From NCBI GenBank assembly GCA_963920635.1, contig OY987308.1, positions 1,120,225-1,184,224 of the forward strand: a stretch of DNA of 64,000 bases, read 5' to 3'. The number at the start of each line of letters is the position of its first letter. Positions within the stretch are counted from its first letter, which is position 1. Below are positions 1 to 11,316 of this stretch, piece after piece. This DNA comes from Pseudeuparius sepicola. Taxonomy: Eukaryota; Arthropoda; Insecta; Coleoptera; Anthribidae. A model generated the notes under the pieces. That model saw only the letters and a program-made list of their open reading frames with translations. It made no database searches and had not been told where the DNA came from. The position numbers and the translations under genes are program-made.

Positions 1-65
1 CATTTGCCAGGCCGTAGGAAAAACACGACAGGCGAAAAACTGTCAAAACTCTGTATATCCCGGAC

Positions 66-74
66 AAAAAAAAA
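66..74 (+). other. A9 tract, main indel site of the monomer
   Basis: A run of nine A follows cccggac. It is A9 in nearly every copy. It is A8 near 5,649, 18,271, 24,171, 28,929 and 41,061, and A10 near 36,141. Near 14,500, 16,300 and 16,790 the preceding c is replaced by a, which lengthens the run. With the A runs at 19-23, 35-39, 45-48 and 118-122 it gives several A-tracts, of which only 35-39 and 45-48 are close to one helical turn apart. Some intrinsic curvature is plausible but not calculated. Confidence 0.8.
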
Positions 75-99
75 TCGCCATTTCTTTATGATTCGATGT

Positions 100-112
100 G
101 CGCCAACGGCGC
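100..112. other. Conserved dyad gcgcc-aac-ggcgc
   Basis: A 5-bp perfect inverted repeat with a 3-base centre occurs in nearly every monomer, and its right arm contains the palindrome GGCGCC. Exceptions I saw are a C-to-T change shared by the monomers at 24,106 and 28,861 (cggtgcc) and one near 5,340 (cggcgtc). The arms are GC-only, so a single-stranded copy could form a small hairpin. Any role in protein binding or cruciform formation is unproven. Confidence 0.75.
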
Positions 113-127
113 CTTGTAAAAACTATT

Positions 128-140
128 GGAGAGGGTCTCC
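128..140. other. Second dyad with linked arm substitutions (130/138)
   Basis: In this monomer the arms are ggaga and tctcc around a ggg centre. In type G monomers the same positions read gggga and tcccc. The two differences (130 and 138) face each other in the dyad, so both main haplotypes are fully complementary. Seven monomers carry 130G with 138T (a G-T pair) and three carry 130A with 138C (a mismatch). Sites 143 and 147 are linked to these but lie outside the dyad, so simple haplotype linkage could explain the pattern. Confidence 0.75.
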
Positions 141-3100
141 CCCACACCCCATACAACGCCGAAACATTTGCCAGGCCGTAGGAAAAACACGACAGGCGAA
201 AAACTGTCAAAACTCTGTATATCCCGGACAAAAAAAAATCGCCATTTCTTTATGATTCGATGTGCGCCAACGGCGCCTTGTAAAAACTGTTGGAGAGGGT
301 CTCCCCCACACCCCATACAACGCCGAAACATTTGCCAGGCCGTAGGAAATAAACTACAGGCGAAAAACCGTCAAAACTCTGTATATCCCGGACAAAAAAA
401 AATCGCCATTTCTTTATGATTCGATGTGCGCCAACGGCGCCTTGTAAAAACTGTTGGGGAGGGTCTCCCCCACACCCCATACAACGCCGAAACATTTGCC
501 AGGCCGTAGGAAAAACACGACAGGCGAAAAACTGTCAAAACTCTGTATATCCCGGACAAAAAAAAATCGCCATTTCTTTATGATTCGATGTGCGCCAACG
601 GCGCCTTGTAAAAACTATTGGAGAGGGTCTCCCCCACACCCCATACAACGCCGAAACATTTGCCAGGCCGTAGGAAAAACACGACAGGCGAAAAACCGTC
701 AAAACTCTGTATATCCCGGACAAAAAAAAATCGCCATTTCTTTATGATTCGATGTGCGCCAACGGCGCCTTGTAAAAACTGTTGGAGAGGGTCTCCCCCA
801 CACCCCATACAACGCCGAAACATTTGCCAGGCCGTAGGAAAAACACGTCAGGCGAAAAACTGTCAAAACTCTGTATATCCCGGACAAAAAAAAATCGCCA
901 TTTCTTTATGATTCGATGTGCGCCAACGGCGCCTTGTAAAAACTGTTGGGGAGGGTCCCCCCTACAACCCATACAACGCCGAAACATTTGCCAGGCCGTA
1001 GGAAATAAACTACAGGCGAAAAACCGTCAAAACTCTGTATATCCCGGACAAAAAAAAATCGCCATTTCTTTATGATTCGATGTGCGCCAACGGCGCCTTG
1101 TAAAAACTGTTGGGGAGGGTCCCCCCTACAACCCATACAACGCCGAAACATTTGCCAGGCCGTAGGAAAAACACGACAGGCGAAAAACTGTCAAAACTCT
1201 GTATATCCCGGACAAAAAAAAATCGCCATTTCTTTATGATTCGATGTGCGCCAACGGCGCCTTGTAAAAACTGTTGGGGAGGGTCCCCCCTACAACCCAT
1301 ACAACGCCGAAACATTTGCCAGGCCGTAGGAAAAACACGACAGGCGAAAAACTGTCAAAACTCTGTATATCCCGGACAAAAAAAAATCGCCATTTCTTTA
1401 TGATTCGATGTGCGCCAACGGCGCCTTGTAAAAACTGTTGGGGAGGGTCCCCCCTACAACCCATACAACGCCGAAACATTTGCCAGGCCGTAGGAAAAAC
1501 ACGTCAGGCGAAAAACTGTCAAAACTCTGTATATCCCGGACAAAAAAAAATCGCCATTTCTTTATGATTCGATGTGCGCCAACGGCGCCTTGTAAAAACT
1601 GTTGGAGAGGGTCTCCCCCACACCCCATACAACGCCGAAACATTTGCCAGGCCGTAGGAAATAAACTACAGGCGAAAAACCGTCAAAACTCTGTATATCC
1701 CGGACAAAAAAAAATCGCCATTTCTTTATGATTCGATGTGCGCCAACGGCGCCTTGTAAAAACTGTTGGAGAGGGTCTCCCCCACACCCCATACAACGCC
1801 GAAACATTTGCCAGGCCGTAGGAAAAACACGACAGGCGAAAAACTGTCAAAACTCTGTATATCCCGGACAAAAAAAAATCGCCATTTCTTTATGATTCGA
1901 TGTGCGCCAACGGCGCCTTGTAAAAACTATTGGAGAGGGTCTCCCCCACACCCCATACAACGCCGAAACATTTGCCAGGCCGTAGGAAAAACACGACAGG
2001 CGAAAAACTGTCAAAACTCTGTATATCCCGGACAAAAAAAAATCGCCATTTCTTTATGATTCGATGTGCGCCAACGGCGCCTTGTAAAAACTGTTGGGGA
2101 GGGTCCCCCCTACAACCCATACAACGCCGAAACATTTGCCAGGCCGTAGGAAAAACACGTCAGGCGAAAAACCGTCAAAACTCTGTATATCCCGGACAAA
2201 AAAAAATCGCCATTTCTTTATGATTCGATGTGCGCCAACGGCGCCTTGTAAAAACTGTTGGAGAGGGTCTCCCCCACACCCCATACAACGCCGAAACATT
2301 TGCCAGGCCGTAGGAAAAACACGTCAGGCGAAAAACTGTCAAAACTCTGTATATCCCGGACAAAAAAAAATCGCCATTTCTTTATGATTCGATGTGCGCC
2401 AACGGCGCCTTGTAAAAACTATTGGAGAGGGTCTCCCCCACACCCCATACAACGCCGAAACATTTGCCAGGCCGTAGGAAAAACACGACAGGCGAAAAAC
2501 CGTCAAAACTCTGTATATCCCGGACAAAAAAAAATCGCCATTTCTTTATGATTCGATGTGCGCCAACGGCGCCTTGTAAAAACTGTTGGAGAGGGTCTCC
2601 CCCACACCCCATACAACGCCGAAACATTTGCCAGGCCGTAGGAAAAACACGACAGGCGAAAAACTGTCAAAACTCTGTATATCCCGGACAAAAAAAAATC
2701 GCCATTTCTTTATGATTCGATGTGCGCCAACGGCGCCTTGTAAAAACTATTGGAGAGGGTCTCCCCCACACCCCATACAACGCCGAAACATTTGCCAGGC
2801 CGTAGGAAAAACACGACAGGCGAAAAACCGTCAAAACTCTGTATATCCCGGACAAAAAAAAATCGCCATTTCTTTATGATTCGATGTGCGCCAACGGCGC
2901 CTTGTAAAAACTGTTGGAGAGGGTCTCCCCCACACCCCATACAACGCCGAAACATTTGCCAGGCCGTAGGAAAAACACGTCAGGCGAAAAACTGTCAAAA
3001 CTCTGTATATCCCGGACAAAAAAAAATCGCCATTTCTTTATGATTCGATGTGCGCCAACGGCGCCTTGTAAAAACTGTTGGGGAGGGTCTCCCCCACACC

Positions 3101-4100
3101 CCATACAACGCCGAAACATTTGCCAGGCCGTAGGAAAAACACGTCAGGCGAAAAACTGTCAAAACTCTGTATATCCCGGACAAAAAAAAATCGCCATTTC
3201 TTTATGATTCGATGTGCGCCAACGGCGCCTTGTAAAAACTGTTGGGGAGGGTCCCCCCTACAACCCATACAACGCCGAAACATTTGCCAGGCCGTAGGAA
3301 AAACACGTCAGGCGAAAAACCGTCAAAACTCTGTATATCCCGGACAAAAAAAAATCGCCATTTCTTTATGATTCGATGTGCGCCAACGGCGCCTTGTAAA
3401 AACTGTTGGGGAGGGTCCCCCCTACAACCCATACAACGCCGAAACATTTGCCAGGCCGTAGGAAAAACACGACAGGCGAAAAACTGTCAAAACTCTGTAT
3501 ATCCCGGACAAAAAAAAATCGCCATTTCTTTATGATTCGATGTGCGCCAACGGCGCCTTGTAAAAACTGTTGGGGAGGGTCTCCCCCACACCCCATACAA
3601 CGCCGAAACATTTGCCAGGCCGTAGGAAAAACACGACAGGCGAAAAACCGTCAAAACTCTGTATATCCCGGACAAAAAAAAATCGCCATTTCTTTATGAT
3701 TCGATGTGCGCCAACGGCGCCTTGTAAAAACTGTTGGGGAGGGTCCCCCCTACAACCCATACAACGCCGAAACATTTGCCAGGCCGTAGGAAAAACACGA
3801 CAGGCGAAAAACTGTCAAAACTCTGTATATCCCGGACAAAAAAAAATCGCCATTTCTTTATGATTCGATGTGCGCCAACGGCGCCTTGTAAAAACTGTTG
3901 GGGAGGGTCCCCCCTACAACCCATACAACGCCGAAACATTTGCCAGGCCGTAGGAAAAACACGACAGGCGAAAAACTGTCAAAACTCTGTATATCCCGGA
4001 CAAAAAAAAATCGCCATTTCTTTATGATTCGATGTGCGCCAACGGCGCCTTGTAAAAACTGTTGGGGAGGGTCCCCCCTACAACCCATACAACGCCGAAA

Positions 4101-5084
4101 CATTTGCCAGGCCGTAGGAAAAACACGTCAGGCGAAAAACTGTCAAAACTCTGTATATCCCGGACAAAAAAAAATCGCCATTTCTTTATGATTCGATGTG
4201 CGCCAACGGCGCCTTGTAAAAACTATTGGAGAGGGTCTCCCCCACACCCCATACAACGCCGAAACATTTGCCAGGCCGTAGGAAATAAACTACAGGCGAA
4301 AAACCGTCAAAAATCTGTATATCCCGGACAAAAAAAAATCGCCATTTCTTTATGATTCGATGTGCGCCAACGGCGCCTTGTAAAAACTGTTGGGGAGGGT
4401 CCCCCCTACAACCCATACAACGCCGAAACATTTGCCAGGCCGTAGGAAAAACACGACAGGCGAAAAACTGTCAAAACTCTGTATATCCCGGACAAAAAAA
4501 AATCGCCATTTCTTTATGATTCGATGTGCGCCAACGGCGCCTTGTAAAAACTGTTGGGGAGGGTCCCCCCTACAACCCATACAACGCCGAAACATTTGCC
4601 AGGCCGTAGGAAAAACACGTCAGGCGAAAAACTGTCAAAACTCTGTATATCCCGGACAAAAAAAAATCGCCATTTCTTTATGATTCGATGTGCGCCAACG
4701 GCGCCTTGTAAAAACTATTGGAGAGGGTCTCCCCCACACCCCATACAACGCCGAAACATTTGCCAGGCAGTAGGAAATAAACTACAGGCGAAAAACCGTC
4801 AAAAATCTGTATATCCCGGACAAAAAAAAATCGCCATTTCTTTATGATTCGATGTGCGCCAACGGCGCCTTGTAAAAACTGTTGGGGAGGGTCCCCCCTA
4901 CAACCCATACAACGCCGAAACATTTGCCAGGCCGTAGGAAAAACACGACAGGCGAAAAACTGTCAAAACTCTGTATATCCCGGACAAAAAAAAATCGCCA
5001 TTTCTTTATGATTCGATGTGCGCCAACGGCGCCTTGTAAAAACTGTTGGGGAGGGTCCCCCCTACAACCCATACAACGCCGAAA
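4101..5084 (+). repeat. Trimer HOR (tY nKG aG), two copies of 492 bp
   Basis: Monomers at 4,101, 4,265 and 4,429 are tY, nKG, aG, and those at 4,593, 4,757 and 4,921 repeat the same order. The second copy has a private C-to-A change giving ccaggcag near 4,769. The same trimer recurs at 60,840-61,823, almost at the other end of the window. Confidence 0.8.
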
Positions 5085-8000
5085 CATTTGCCAGGCCGTA
5101 GGAAAAACACGACAGGCGAAAAACTGTCAAAACTCTGTATATCCCGGACAAAAAAAAATCGCCATTTCTTTATGATTCGATGTGCGCCAACGGCGCCTTG
5201 TAAAAACTGTTGGGGAGGGTCCCCCCTACAACCCATACAACGCCGAAACATTTGCCAGGCCGTAGGAAAAACACGACAGGCGAAAAACTGTCAAAACTCT
5301 GTATATCCCGGACAAAAAAAAATCGCCATTTCTTTATGATTCGATGTGCGCCAACGGCGTCTTGTAAAAACTGTTGGGGAGGGTCCCCCCTACAACCCAT
5401 ACAACGCCGAAACATTTGCCAGGCCGTAGGAAATAAACTACAGGCGAAAAACCGTCAAAACTCTGTATATCCCGGACAAAAAAAAATCGCCATTTCTTTA
5501 TGATTCGATGTGCGCCAACGGCGCCTTGTAAAAACTGTTGGAGAGGGTCTCCCCCACACCCCATACAACGCCGAAACATTTGCCAGGCCGTAGGAAATAA
5601 ACTACAGGCGAAAAACCGTCAAAAATCTGTATATCCCGGACAAAAAAAATCGCCATTTCTTTATGATTCGATGTGCGCCAACGGCGCCTTGTAAAAACTG
5701 TTGGGGAGGGTCCCCCCTACAACCCATACAACGCCGAAACATTTGCCAGGCCGTAGGAAAAACACGTCAGGCGAAAAACTGTCAAAACTCTGTATATCCC
5801 GGACAAAAAAAAATCGCCATTTCTTTATGATTCGATGTGCGCCAACGGCGCCTTGTAAAAACTGTTGGGGAGGGTCCCCCCTACAACCCATACAACGCCG
5901 AAACATTTGCCAGGCCGTAGGAAATAAACTACAGGCGAAAAACCGTCAAAACTCTGTATATCCCGGACAAAAAAAAATCGCCATTTCTTTATGATTCGAT
6001 GTGCGCCAACGGCGCCTTGTAAAAACTGTTGGAGAGGGTCTCCCCCACACCCCATACAACGCCGAAACATTTGCCAGGCCGTAGGAAATAAACTACAGGC
6101 GAAAAACCGTCAAAAATCTGTATATCCCGGACAAAAAAAAATCGCCATTTCTTTATGATTCGATGTGCGCCAACGGCGCCTTGTAAAAACTGTTGGGGAG
6201 GGTCCCCCCTACAACCCATACAACGCCGAAACATTTGCCAGGCCGTAGGAAATAAACTACAGGCGAAAAACCGTCAAAACTCTGTATATCCCGGACAAAA
6301 AAAAATCGCCATTTCTTTATGATTCGATGTGCGCCAACGGCGCCTTGTAAAAACTGTTGGAGAGGGTCTCCCCCACACCCCATACAACGCCGAAACATTT
6401 GCCAGGCCGTAGGAAAAACACGACAGGCGAAAAACTGTCAAAACTCTGTATATCCCGGACAAAAAAAAATCGCCATTTCTTTATGATTCGATGTGCGCCA
6501 ACGGCGCCTTGTAAAAACTGTTGGGGAGGGTCCCCCCTACAACCCATACAACGCCGAAACATTTGCCAGGCCGTAGGAAAAACACGACAGGCGAAAAACT
6601 GTCAAAACTCTGTATATCCCGGACAAAAAAAAATCGCCATTTCTTTATGATTCGATGTGCGCCAACGGCGCCTTGTAAAAACTGTTGGGGAGGGTCCCCC
6701 CTACAACCCATACAACGCCGAAACATTTGCCAGGCCGTAGGAAAAACACGACAGGCGAAAAACTGTCAAAACTCTGTATATCCCGGACAAAAAAAAATCG
6801 CCATTTCTTTATGATTCGATGTGCGCCAACGGCGCCTTGTAAAAACTGTTGGGGAGGGTCCCCCCTACAACCCATACAACGCCGAAACATTTGCCAGGCC
6901 GTAGGAAAAACACGACAGGCGAAAAACTGTCAAAACTCTGTATATCCCGGACAAAAAAAAATCGCCATTTCTTTATGATTCGATGTGCGCCAACGGCGCC
7001 TTGTAAAAACTGTTGGGGAGGGTCCCCCCTACAACCCATACAACGCCGAAACATTTGCCAGGCCGTAGGAAAAACACGTCAGGCGAAAAACTGTCAAAAC
7101 TCTGTATATCCCGGACAAAAAAAAATCGCCATTTCTTTATGATTCGATGTGCGCCAACGGCGCCTTGTAAAAACTGTTGGGGAGGGTCCCCCCTACAACC
7201 CATACAACGCCGAAACATTTGCCAGGCCGTAGGAAATAAACTACAGGCGAAAAACCGTCAAAGCTCTGTATATCCCGGACAAAAAAAAATCGCCATTTCT
7301 TTATGATTCGATGTGCGCCAACGGCGCCTTGTAAAAACTATTGGAGAGGGTCTCCCCCACACCCCATACAACGCCGAAACATTTGCCAGGCCGTAGGAAA
7401 AACACGACAGGCGAAAAACTGTCAAAACTCTGTATATCCCGGACAAAAAAAAATCGCCATTTCTTTATGATTCGATGTGCGCCAACGGCGCCTTGTAAAA
7501 ACTGTTGGGGAGGGTCCCCCCTACAACCCATACAACGCCGAAACATTTGCCAGGCCGTAGGAAATAAACTACAGGCGAAAAACCGTCAAAACTCTGTATA
7601 TCCCGGACAAAAAAAAATCGCCATTTCTTTATGATTCGATGTGCGCCAACGGCGCCTTGTAAAAACTGTTGGAGAGGGTCTCCCCCACACCCCATACAAC
7701 GCCGAAACATTTGCCAGGCCGTAGGAAAAACACGTCAGGCGAAAAACTGTCAAAACTCTGTATATCCCGGACAAAAAAAAATCGCCATTTCTTTATGATT
7801 CGATGTGCGCCAACGGCGCCTTGTAAAAACTGTTGGGGAGGGTCCCCCCTACAACCCATACAACGCCGAAACATTTGCCAGGCCGTAGGAAATAAACTAC
7901 AGGCGAAAAACCGTCAAAACTCTGTATATCCCGGACAAAAAAAAATCGCCATTTCTTTATGATTCGATGTGCGCCAACGGCGCCTTGTAAAAACTGTTGG

Positions 8001-10824
8001 GGAGGGTCCCCCCTACAACCCATACAACGCCGAAACATTTGCCAGGCCGTAGGAAATAAACTACAGGCGAAAAACCGTCAAAACTCTGTATATCCCGGAC
8101 AAAAAAAAATCGCCATTTCTTTATGATTCGATGTGCGCCAACGGCGCCTTGTAAAAACTGTTGGGGAGGGTCCCCCCTACAACCCATACAACGCCGAAAC
8201 ATTTGCCAGGCCGTAGGAAAAACACGACAGGCGAAAAACTGTCAAAACTCTGTATATCCCGGACAAAAAAAAATCGCCATTTCTTTATGATTCGATGTGC
8301 GCCAACGGCGCCTTGTAAAAACTGTTGGAGAGGGTCCCCCCTACAACCCATACAACGCCGAAACATTTGCCAGGCCGTAGGAAAAACACGACAGGCGAAA
8401 AACTGTCAAAACTCTGTATATCCCGGACAAAAAAAAATCGCCATTTCTTTATGATTCGATGTGCGCCAACGGCGCCTTGTAAAAACTGTTGGAGAGGGTC
8501 TCCCCCACACCCCATACAACGCCGAAACATTTGCCAGGCCGTAGGAAAAACACGACAGGCGAAAAACTGTCAAAACTCTGTATATCCCGGACAAAAAAAA
8601 ATCGCCATTTCTTTATGATTCGATGTGCGCCAACGGCGCCTTGTAAGAACTGTTGGAGAGGGTCTCCCCCACACCCCATACAACGCCGAAACATTTGCCA
8701 GGCCGTAGGAAAAACACGTCAGGCGAAAAACTGTCAAAACTCTGTATATCCCGGACAAAAAAAAATCGCCATTTCTTTATGATTCGATGTGCGCCAACGG
8801 CGCCTTGTAAAAACTGTTGGGGAGGGTCCCCCCTACAACCCATACAACGCCGAAACATTTGCCAGGCCGTAGGAAATAAACTACAGGCGAAAAACCGTCA
8901 AAACTCTGTATATCCCGGACAAAAAAAAATCGCCATTTCTTTATGATTCGATGTGCGCCAACGGCGCCTTGTAAAAACTGTTGGGGAGGGTCCCCCCTAC
9001 AACCCATACAACGCCGAAACATTTGCCAGGCCGTAGGAAAAACACGACAGGCGAAAAACTGTCAAAACTCTGTATATCCCGGACAAAAAAAAATCGCCAT
9101 TTCTTTATGATTCGATGTGCGCCAACGGCGCCTTGTAAAAACTGTTGGAGAGGGTCTCCCCCACACCCCATACAACGCCGAAACATTTGCCAGGCCGTAG
9201 GAAATAAACTACAGGCGAAAAACCGTCAAAACTCTGTATATCCCGGACAAAAAAAAATCGCCATTTCTTTATGATTCGATGTGCGCCAACGGCGCCTTGT
9301 AAAAACTGTTGGGGAGGGTCTCCCCCACACCCCATACAACGCCGAAACATTTGCCAGGCCGTAGGAAAAACACGACAGGCGAAAAACTGTCAAAACTCTG
9401 TATATCCCGGACAAAAAAAAATCGCCATTTCTTTATGATTCGATGTGCGCCAACGGCGCCTTGTAAAAACTGTTGGGGAGGGTCCCCCCTACAACCCATA
9501 CAACGCCGAAACATTTGCCAGGCCGTAGGAAATAAACTACAGGCGAAAAACTGTCAAAACTCTGTATATCCCGGACAAAAAAAAATCGCCATTTCTTTAT
9601 GATTCGATGTGCGCCAACGGCGCCTTGTAAAAACTATTGGAGAGGGTCTCCCCCACACCCCATACAACGCCGAAACATTTGCCAGGCCGTAGGAAAAACA
9701 CGTCAGGCGAAAAACTGTCAAAACTCTGTATATCCCGGACAAAAAAAAATCGCCATTTCTTTATGATTCGATGTGCGCCAACGGCGCCTTGTAAAAACTG
9801 TTGGAGAGGGTCTCCCCCACACCCCATACAACGCCGAAACATTTGCCAGGCCGTAGGAAATAAACTACAGGCGAAAAACCGTCAAAACTCTGTATATCCC
9901 GGACAAAAAAAAATCGCCATTTCTTTATGATTCGATGTGCGCCAACGGCGCCTTGTAAAAACTGTTGGGGAGGGTCCCCCCTACAACCCATACAACGCCG
10001 AAACATTTGCCAGGCCGTAGGAAATAAACTACAGGCGAAAAACCGTCAAAACTCTGTATATCCCGGACAAAAAAAAATCGCCATTTCTTTATGATTCGAT
10101 GTGCGCCAACGGCGCCTTGTAAAAACTGTTGGGGAGGGTCTCCCCCACACCCCATACAACGCCGAAACATTTGCCAGGCCGTAGGAAAAACACGACAGGC
10201 GAAAAACTGTCAAAACTCTGTATATCCCGGACAAAAAAAAATCGCCATTTCTTTATGATTCGATGTGCGCCAACGGCGCCTTGTAAAAACTGTTGGGGAG
10301 GGTCCCCCCCTACAACCCATACAACGCCGAAACATTTGCCAGGCCGTAGGAAATAAACTACAGGCGAAAAACTGTCAAAACTCTGTATATCCCGGACAAA
10401 AAAAAATCGCCATTTCTTTATGATTCGATGTGCGCCAACGGCGCCTTGTAAAAACTATTGGAGAGGGTCTCCCCCACACCCCATACAACGCCGAAACATT
10501 TGCCAGGCCGTAGGAAATAAACTACAGGCGAAAAACCGTCAAAAATCTGTATATCCCGGACAAAAAAAAATCGCCATTTCTTTATGATTCGATGTGCGCC
10601 AACGGCGCCTTGTAAAAACTGTTGGAGAGGGTCTCCCCCACACCCCATACAACGCCGAAACATTTGCCAGGCCGTAGGAAATAAACTACAGGCGAAAAAC
10701 CGTCAAAAATCTGTATATCCCGGACAAAAAAAAATCGCCATTTCTTTATGATTCGATGTGCGCCAACGGCGCCTTGTAAAAACTGTTGGGGAGGGTCCCC
10801 CCTACAACCCATACAACGCCGAAA
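5085..10824 (+). repeat. Mosaic satellite segment, 35 monomers
   Basis: Order by type: aG, aG, nSE, nKG (A8, 163 bp), tG, nSE, nKG, nSE, aG x4, tG, nSY, aG, nSE, tG, nSG, nSG, a with 130A/138C, aE, aE, tG, nSG, aE, nS-hybrid, aG, n(41T)Y, tE, nSG, nS-hybrid, aG (C7, 165 bp), n(41T)Y, nKE, nKG. An nSE-nKG pair repeats at 5,413 and 5,904. Two monomers (9,512 and 10,333) combine the n left half with 41T, a recombinant state. Private changes include caaagctctg near 7,262, gtaagaactg near 8,647 and cggcgtc near 5,340. No long HOR was found. Confidence 0.75.
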
Positions 10825-11316
10825 CATTTGCCAGGCCGTAGGAAAAACACGACAGGCGAAAAACTGTCAAAACTCTGTATATCCCGGACAAAAAAAAATC
10901 TCCATTTCTTTATGATTCGATGTGCGCCAACGGCGCCTTGTAAAAACTGTTGGGGAGGGTCCCCCCTACAACCCATACAACGCCGAAACATTTGCCAGGC
11001 CGTAGGAAAAACACGTCAGGCGAAAAACTGTCAAAACTCTGTATATCCCGGACAAAAAAAAATCGCCATTTCTTTATGATTCGATGTGCGCCAACGGCGC
11101 CTTGTAAAAACTGTTGGGGAGGGTCCCCCCTACAACCCATACAACGCCGAAACATTTGCCAGGCCGTAGGAAAAACACGACAGGCGAAAAACTGTCAAAA
11201 CTCTGTATATCCCGGACAAAAAAAAATCTCCATTTCTTTATGATTCGATGTGCGCCAACGGCGCCTTGTAAAAACTGTTGGGGAGGGTCCCCCCTACAAC
11301 CCATACAACGCCGAAA
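10825..11316 (+). repeat. Local duplication spaced by two monomers (328 bp)
   Basis: The monomers at 10,825 and 11,153 (both aG) share a private G-to-T change after the A9 run, giving aatctcc instead of aatcgcc at 10,901 and 11,229. The change occurs nowhere else that I saw. The monomer between them is tG and the one after the second copy is aG, so the shared block is only about 300 bp. Confidence 0.65.

Larger units (their letters stand above)
1..164 (+). repeat. Reference monomer (type aY) used for position numbering
   Basis: This is the first complete unit. Fixed landmarks in nearly all copies are an A5 run at 19-23, A5 at 35-39, A4 at 45-48, tgtatatcccgg at 52-63, A9 at 66-74, a dyad centred on ggcgcc at 100-112, A5 at 118-122, and a G-rich/C-rich dyad at 128-140 followed by a C-rich tail to about 150. 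Left-half types are a (28A), t (28T) and n (22T, 24A, 27T, usually 41C). Position 49 is C (S) or A (K). Right-half types are G (130G, 138C, 143T, 147A), E (130A, 138T, 143C, 147C) and Y (E with 125A). The type a/G consensus counts A54 C44 G34 T32, about 48% GC, with clear A-over-T strand asymmetry. Each monomer has one GGCGCC, one CCGG and one GGCC site, so digestion there should give a 164-bp ladder. Confidence 0.95.
1..4100 (+). repeat. Mosaic satellite segment, 25 monomers, many recombinant haplotypes
   Basis: Order by type: aY, aE, n with hybrid right half (130G/138T), aY, aE, tG, nG, aG, aG, tE, nE, aY, aG, tE, tY, aE, aY, aE, t-hybrid, tG, tG, a-hybrid, aG, aG, aG. Position 41C, normally confined to n, occurs on a or t in the monomers starting at 657, 2,133, 2,461, 2,789, 3,281 and 3,609. 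Three of the seven 130G/138T hybrids are here (329, 2,953, 3,445). A small dimer-like pattern (xY then aE with 41C) runs over 2,297-2,952. No K (49A) monomer occurs before 4,265. This looks like the most reshuffled part of the window. Confidence 0.8.

Noticed and set aside
90..101. RNA polymerase III B box or tRNA/SINE origin
   Set aside because: gattcgatgtg shares the TTCGA core, but the flanking bases do not fit and no A box lies at a suitable upstream distance.
91..107. CENP-B box
   Set aside because: attcg at 91-95 matches the box start, but the required central A and the CGGG core are absent. The minus-strand match around tttcggcg also lacks the central A and has only part of the core.
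128..140. Rho-independent terminator
   Set aside because: The stem is only 5 bp, is not followed by a T run, and occurs in every repeat of what looks like eukaryotic satellite DNA.
128..150. G-quadruplex or i-motif
   Set aside because: Each monomer has only two closely spaced G runs and two C runs of three or more on a strand, fewer than the four tracts needed within one unit.
126..419. Overlapping reading frames of 62-152 codons on both strands in every monomer
   Set aside because: They are two-monomer translations of a 164-bp repeat. The frame changes with each unit, they overlap on both strands, begin at alternative starts, vary with non-coding repeat polymorphism, and resemble no protein I know. 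The 152-codon frame at 35,873-36,331 exists only because of one extra A near 36,141.
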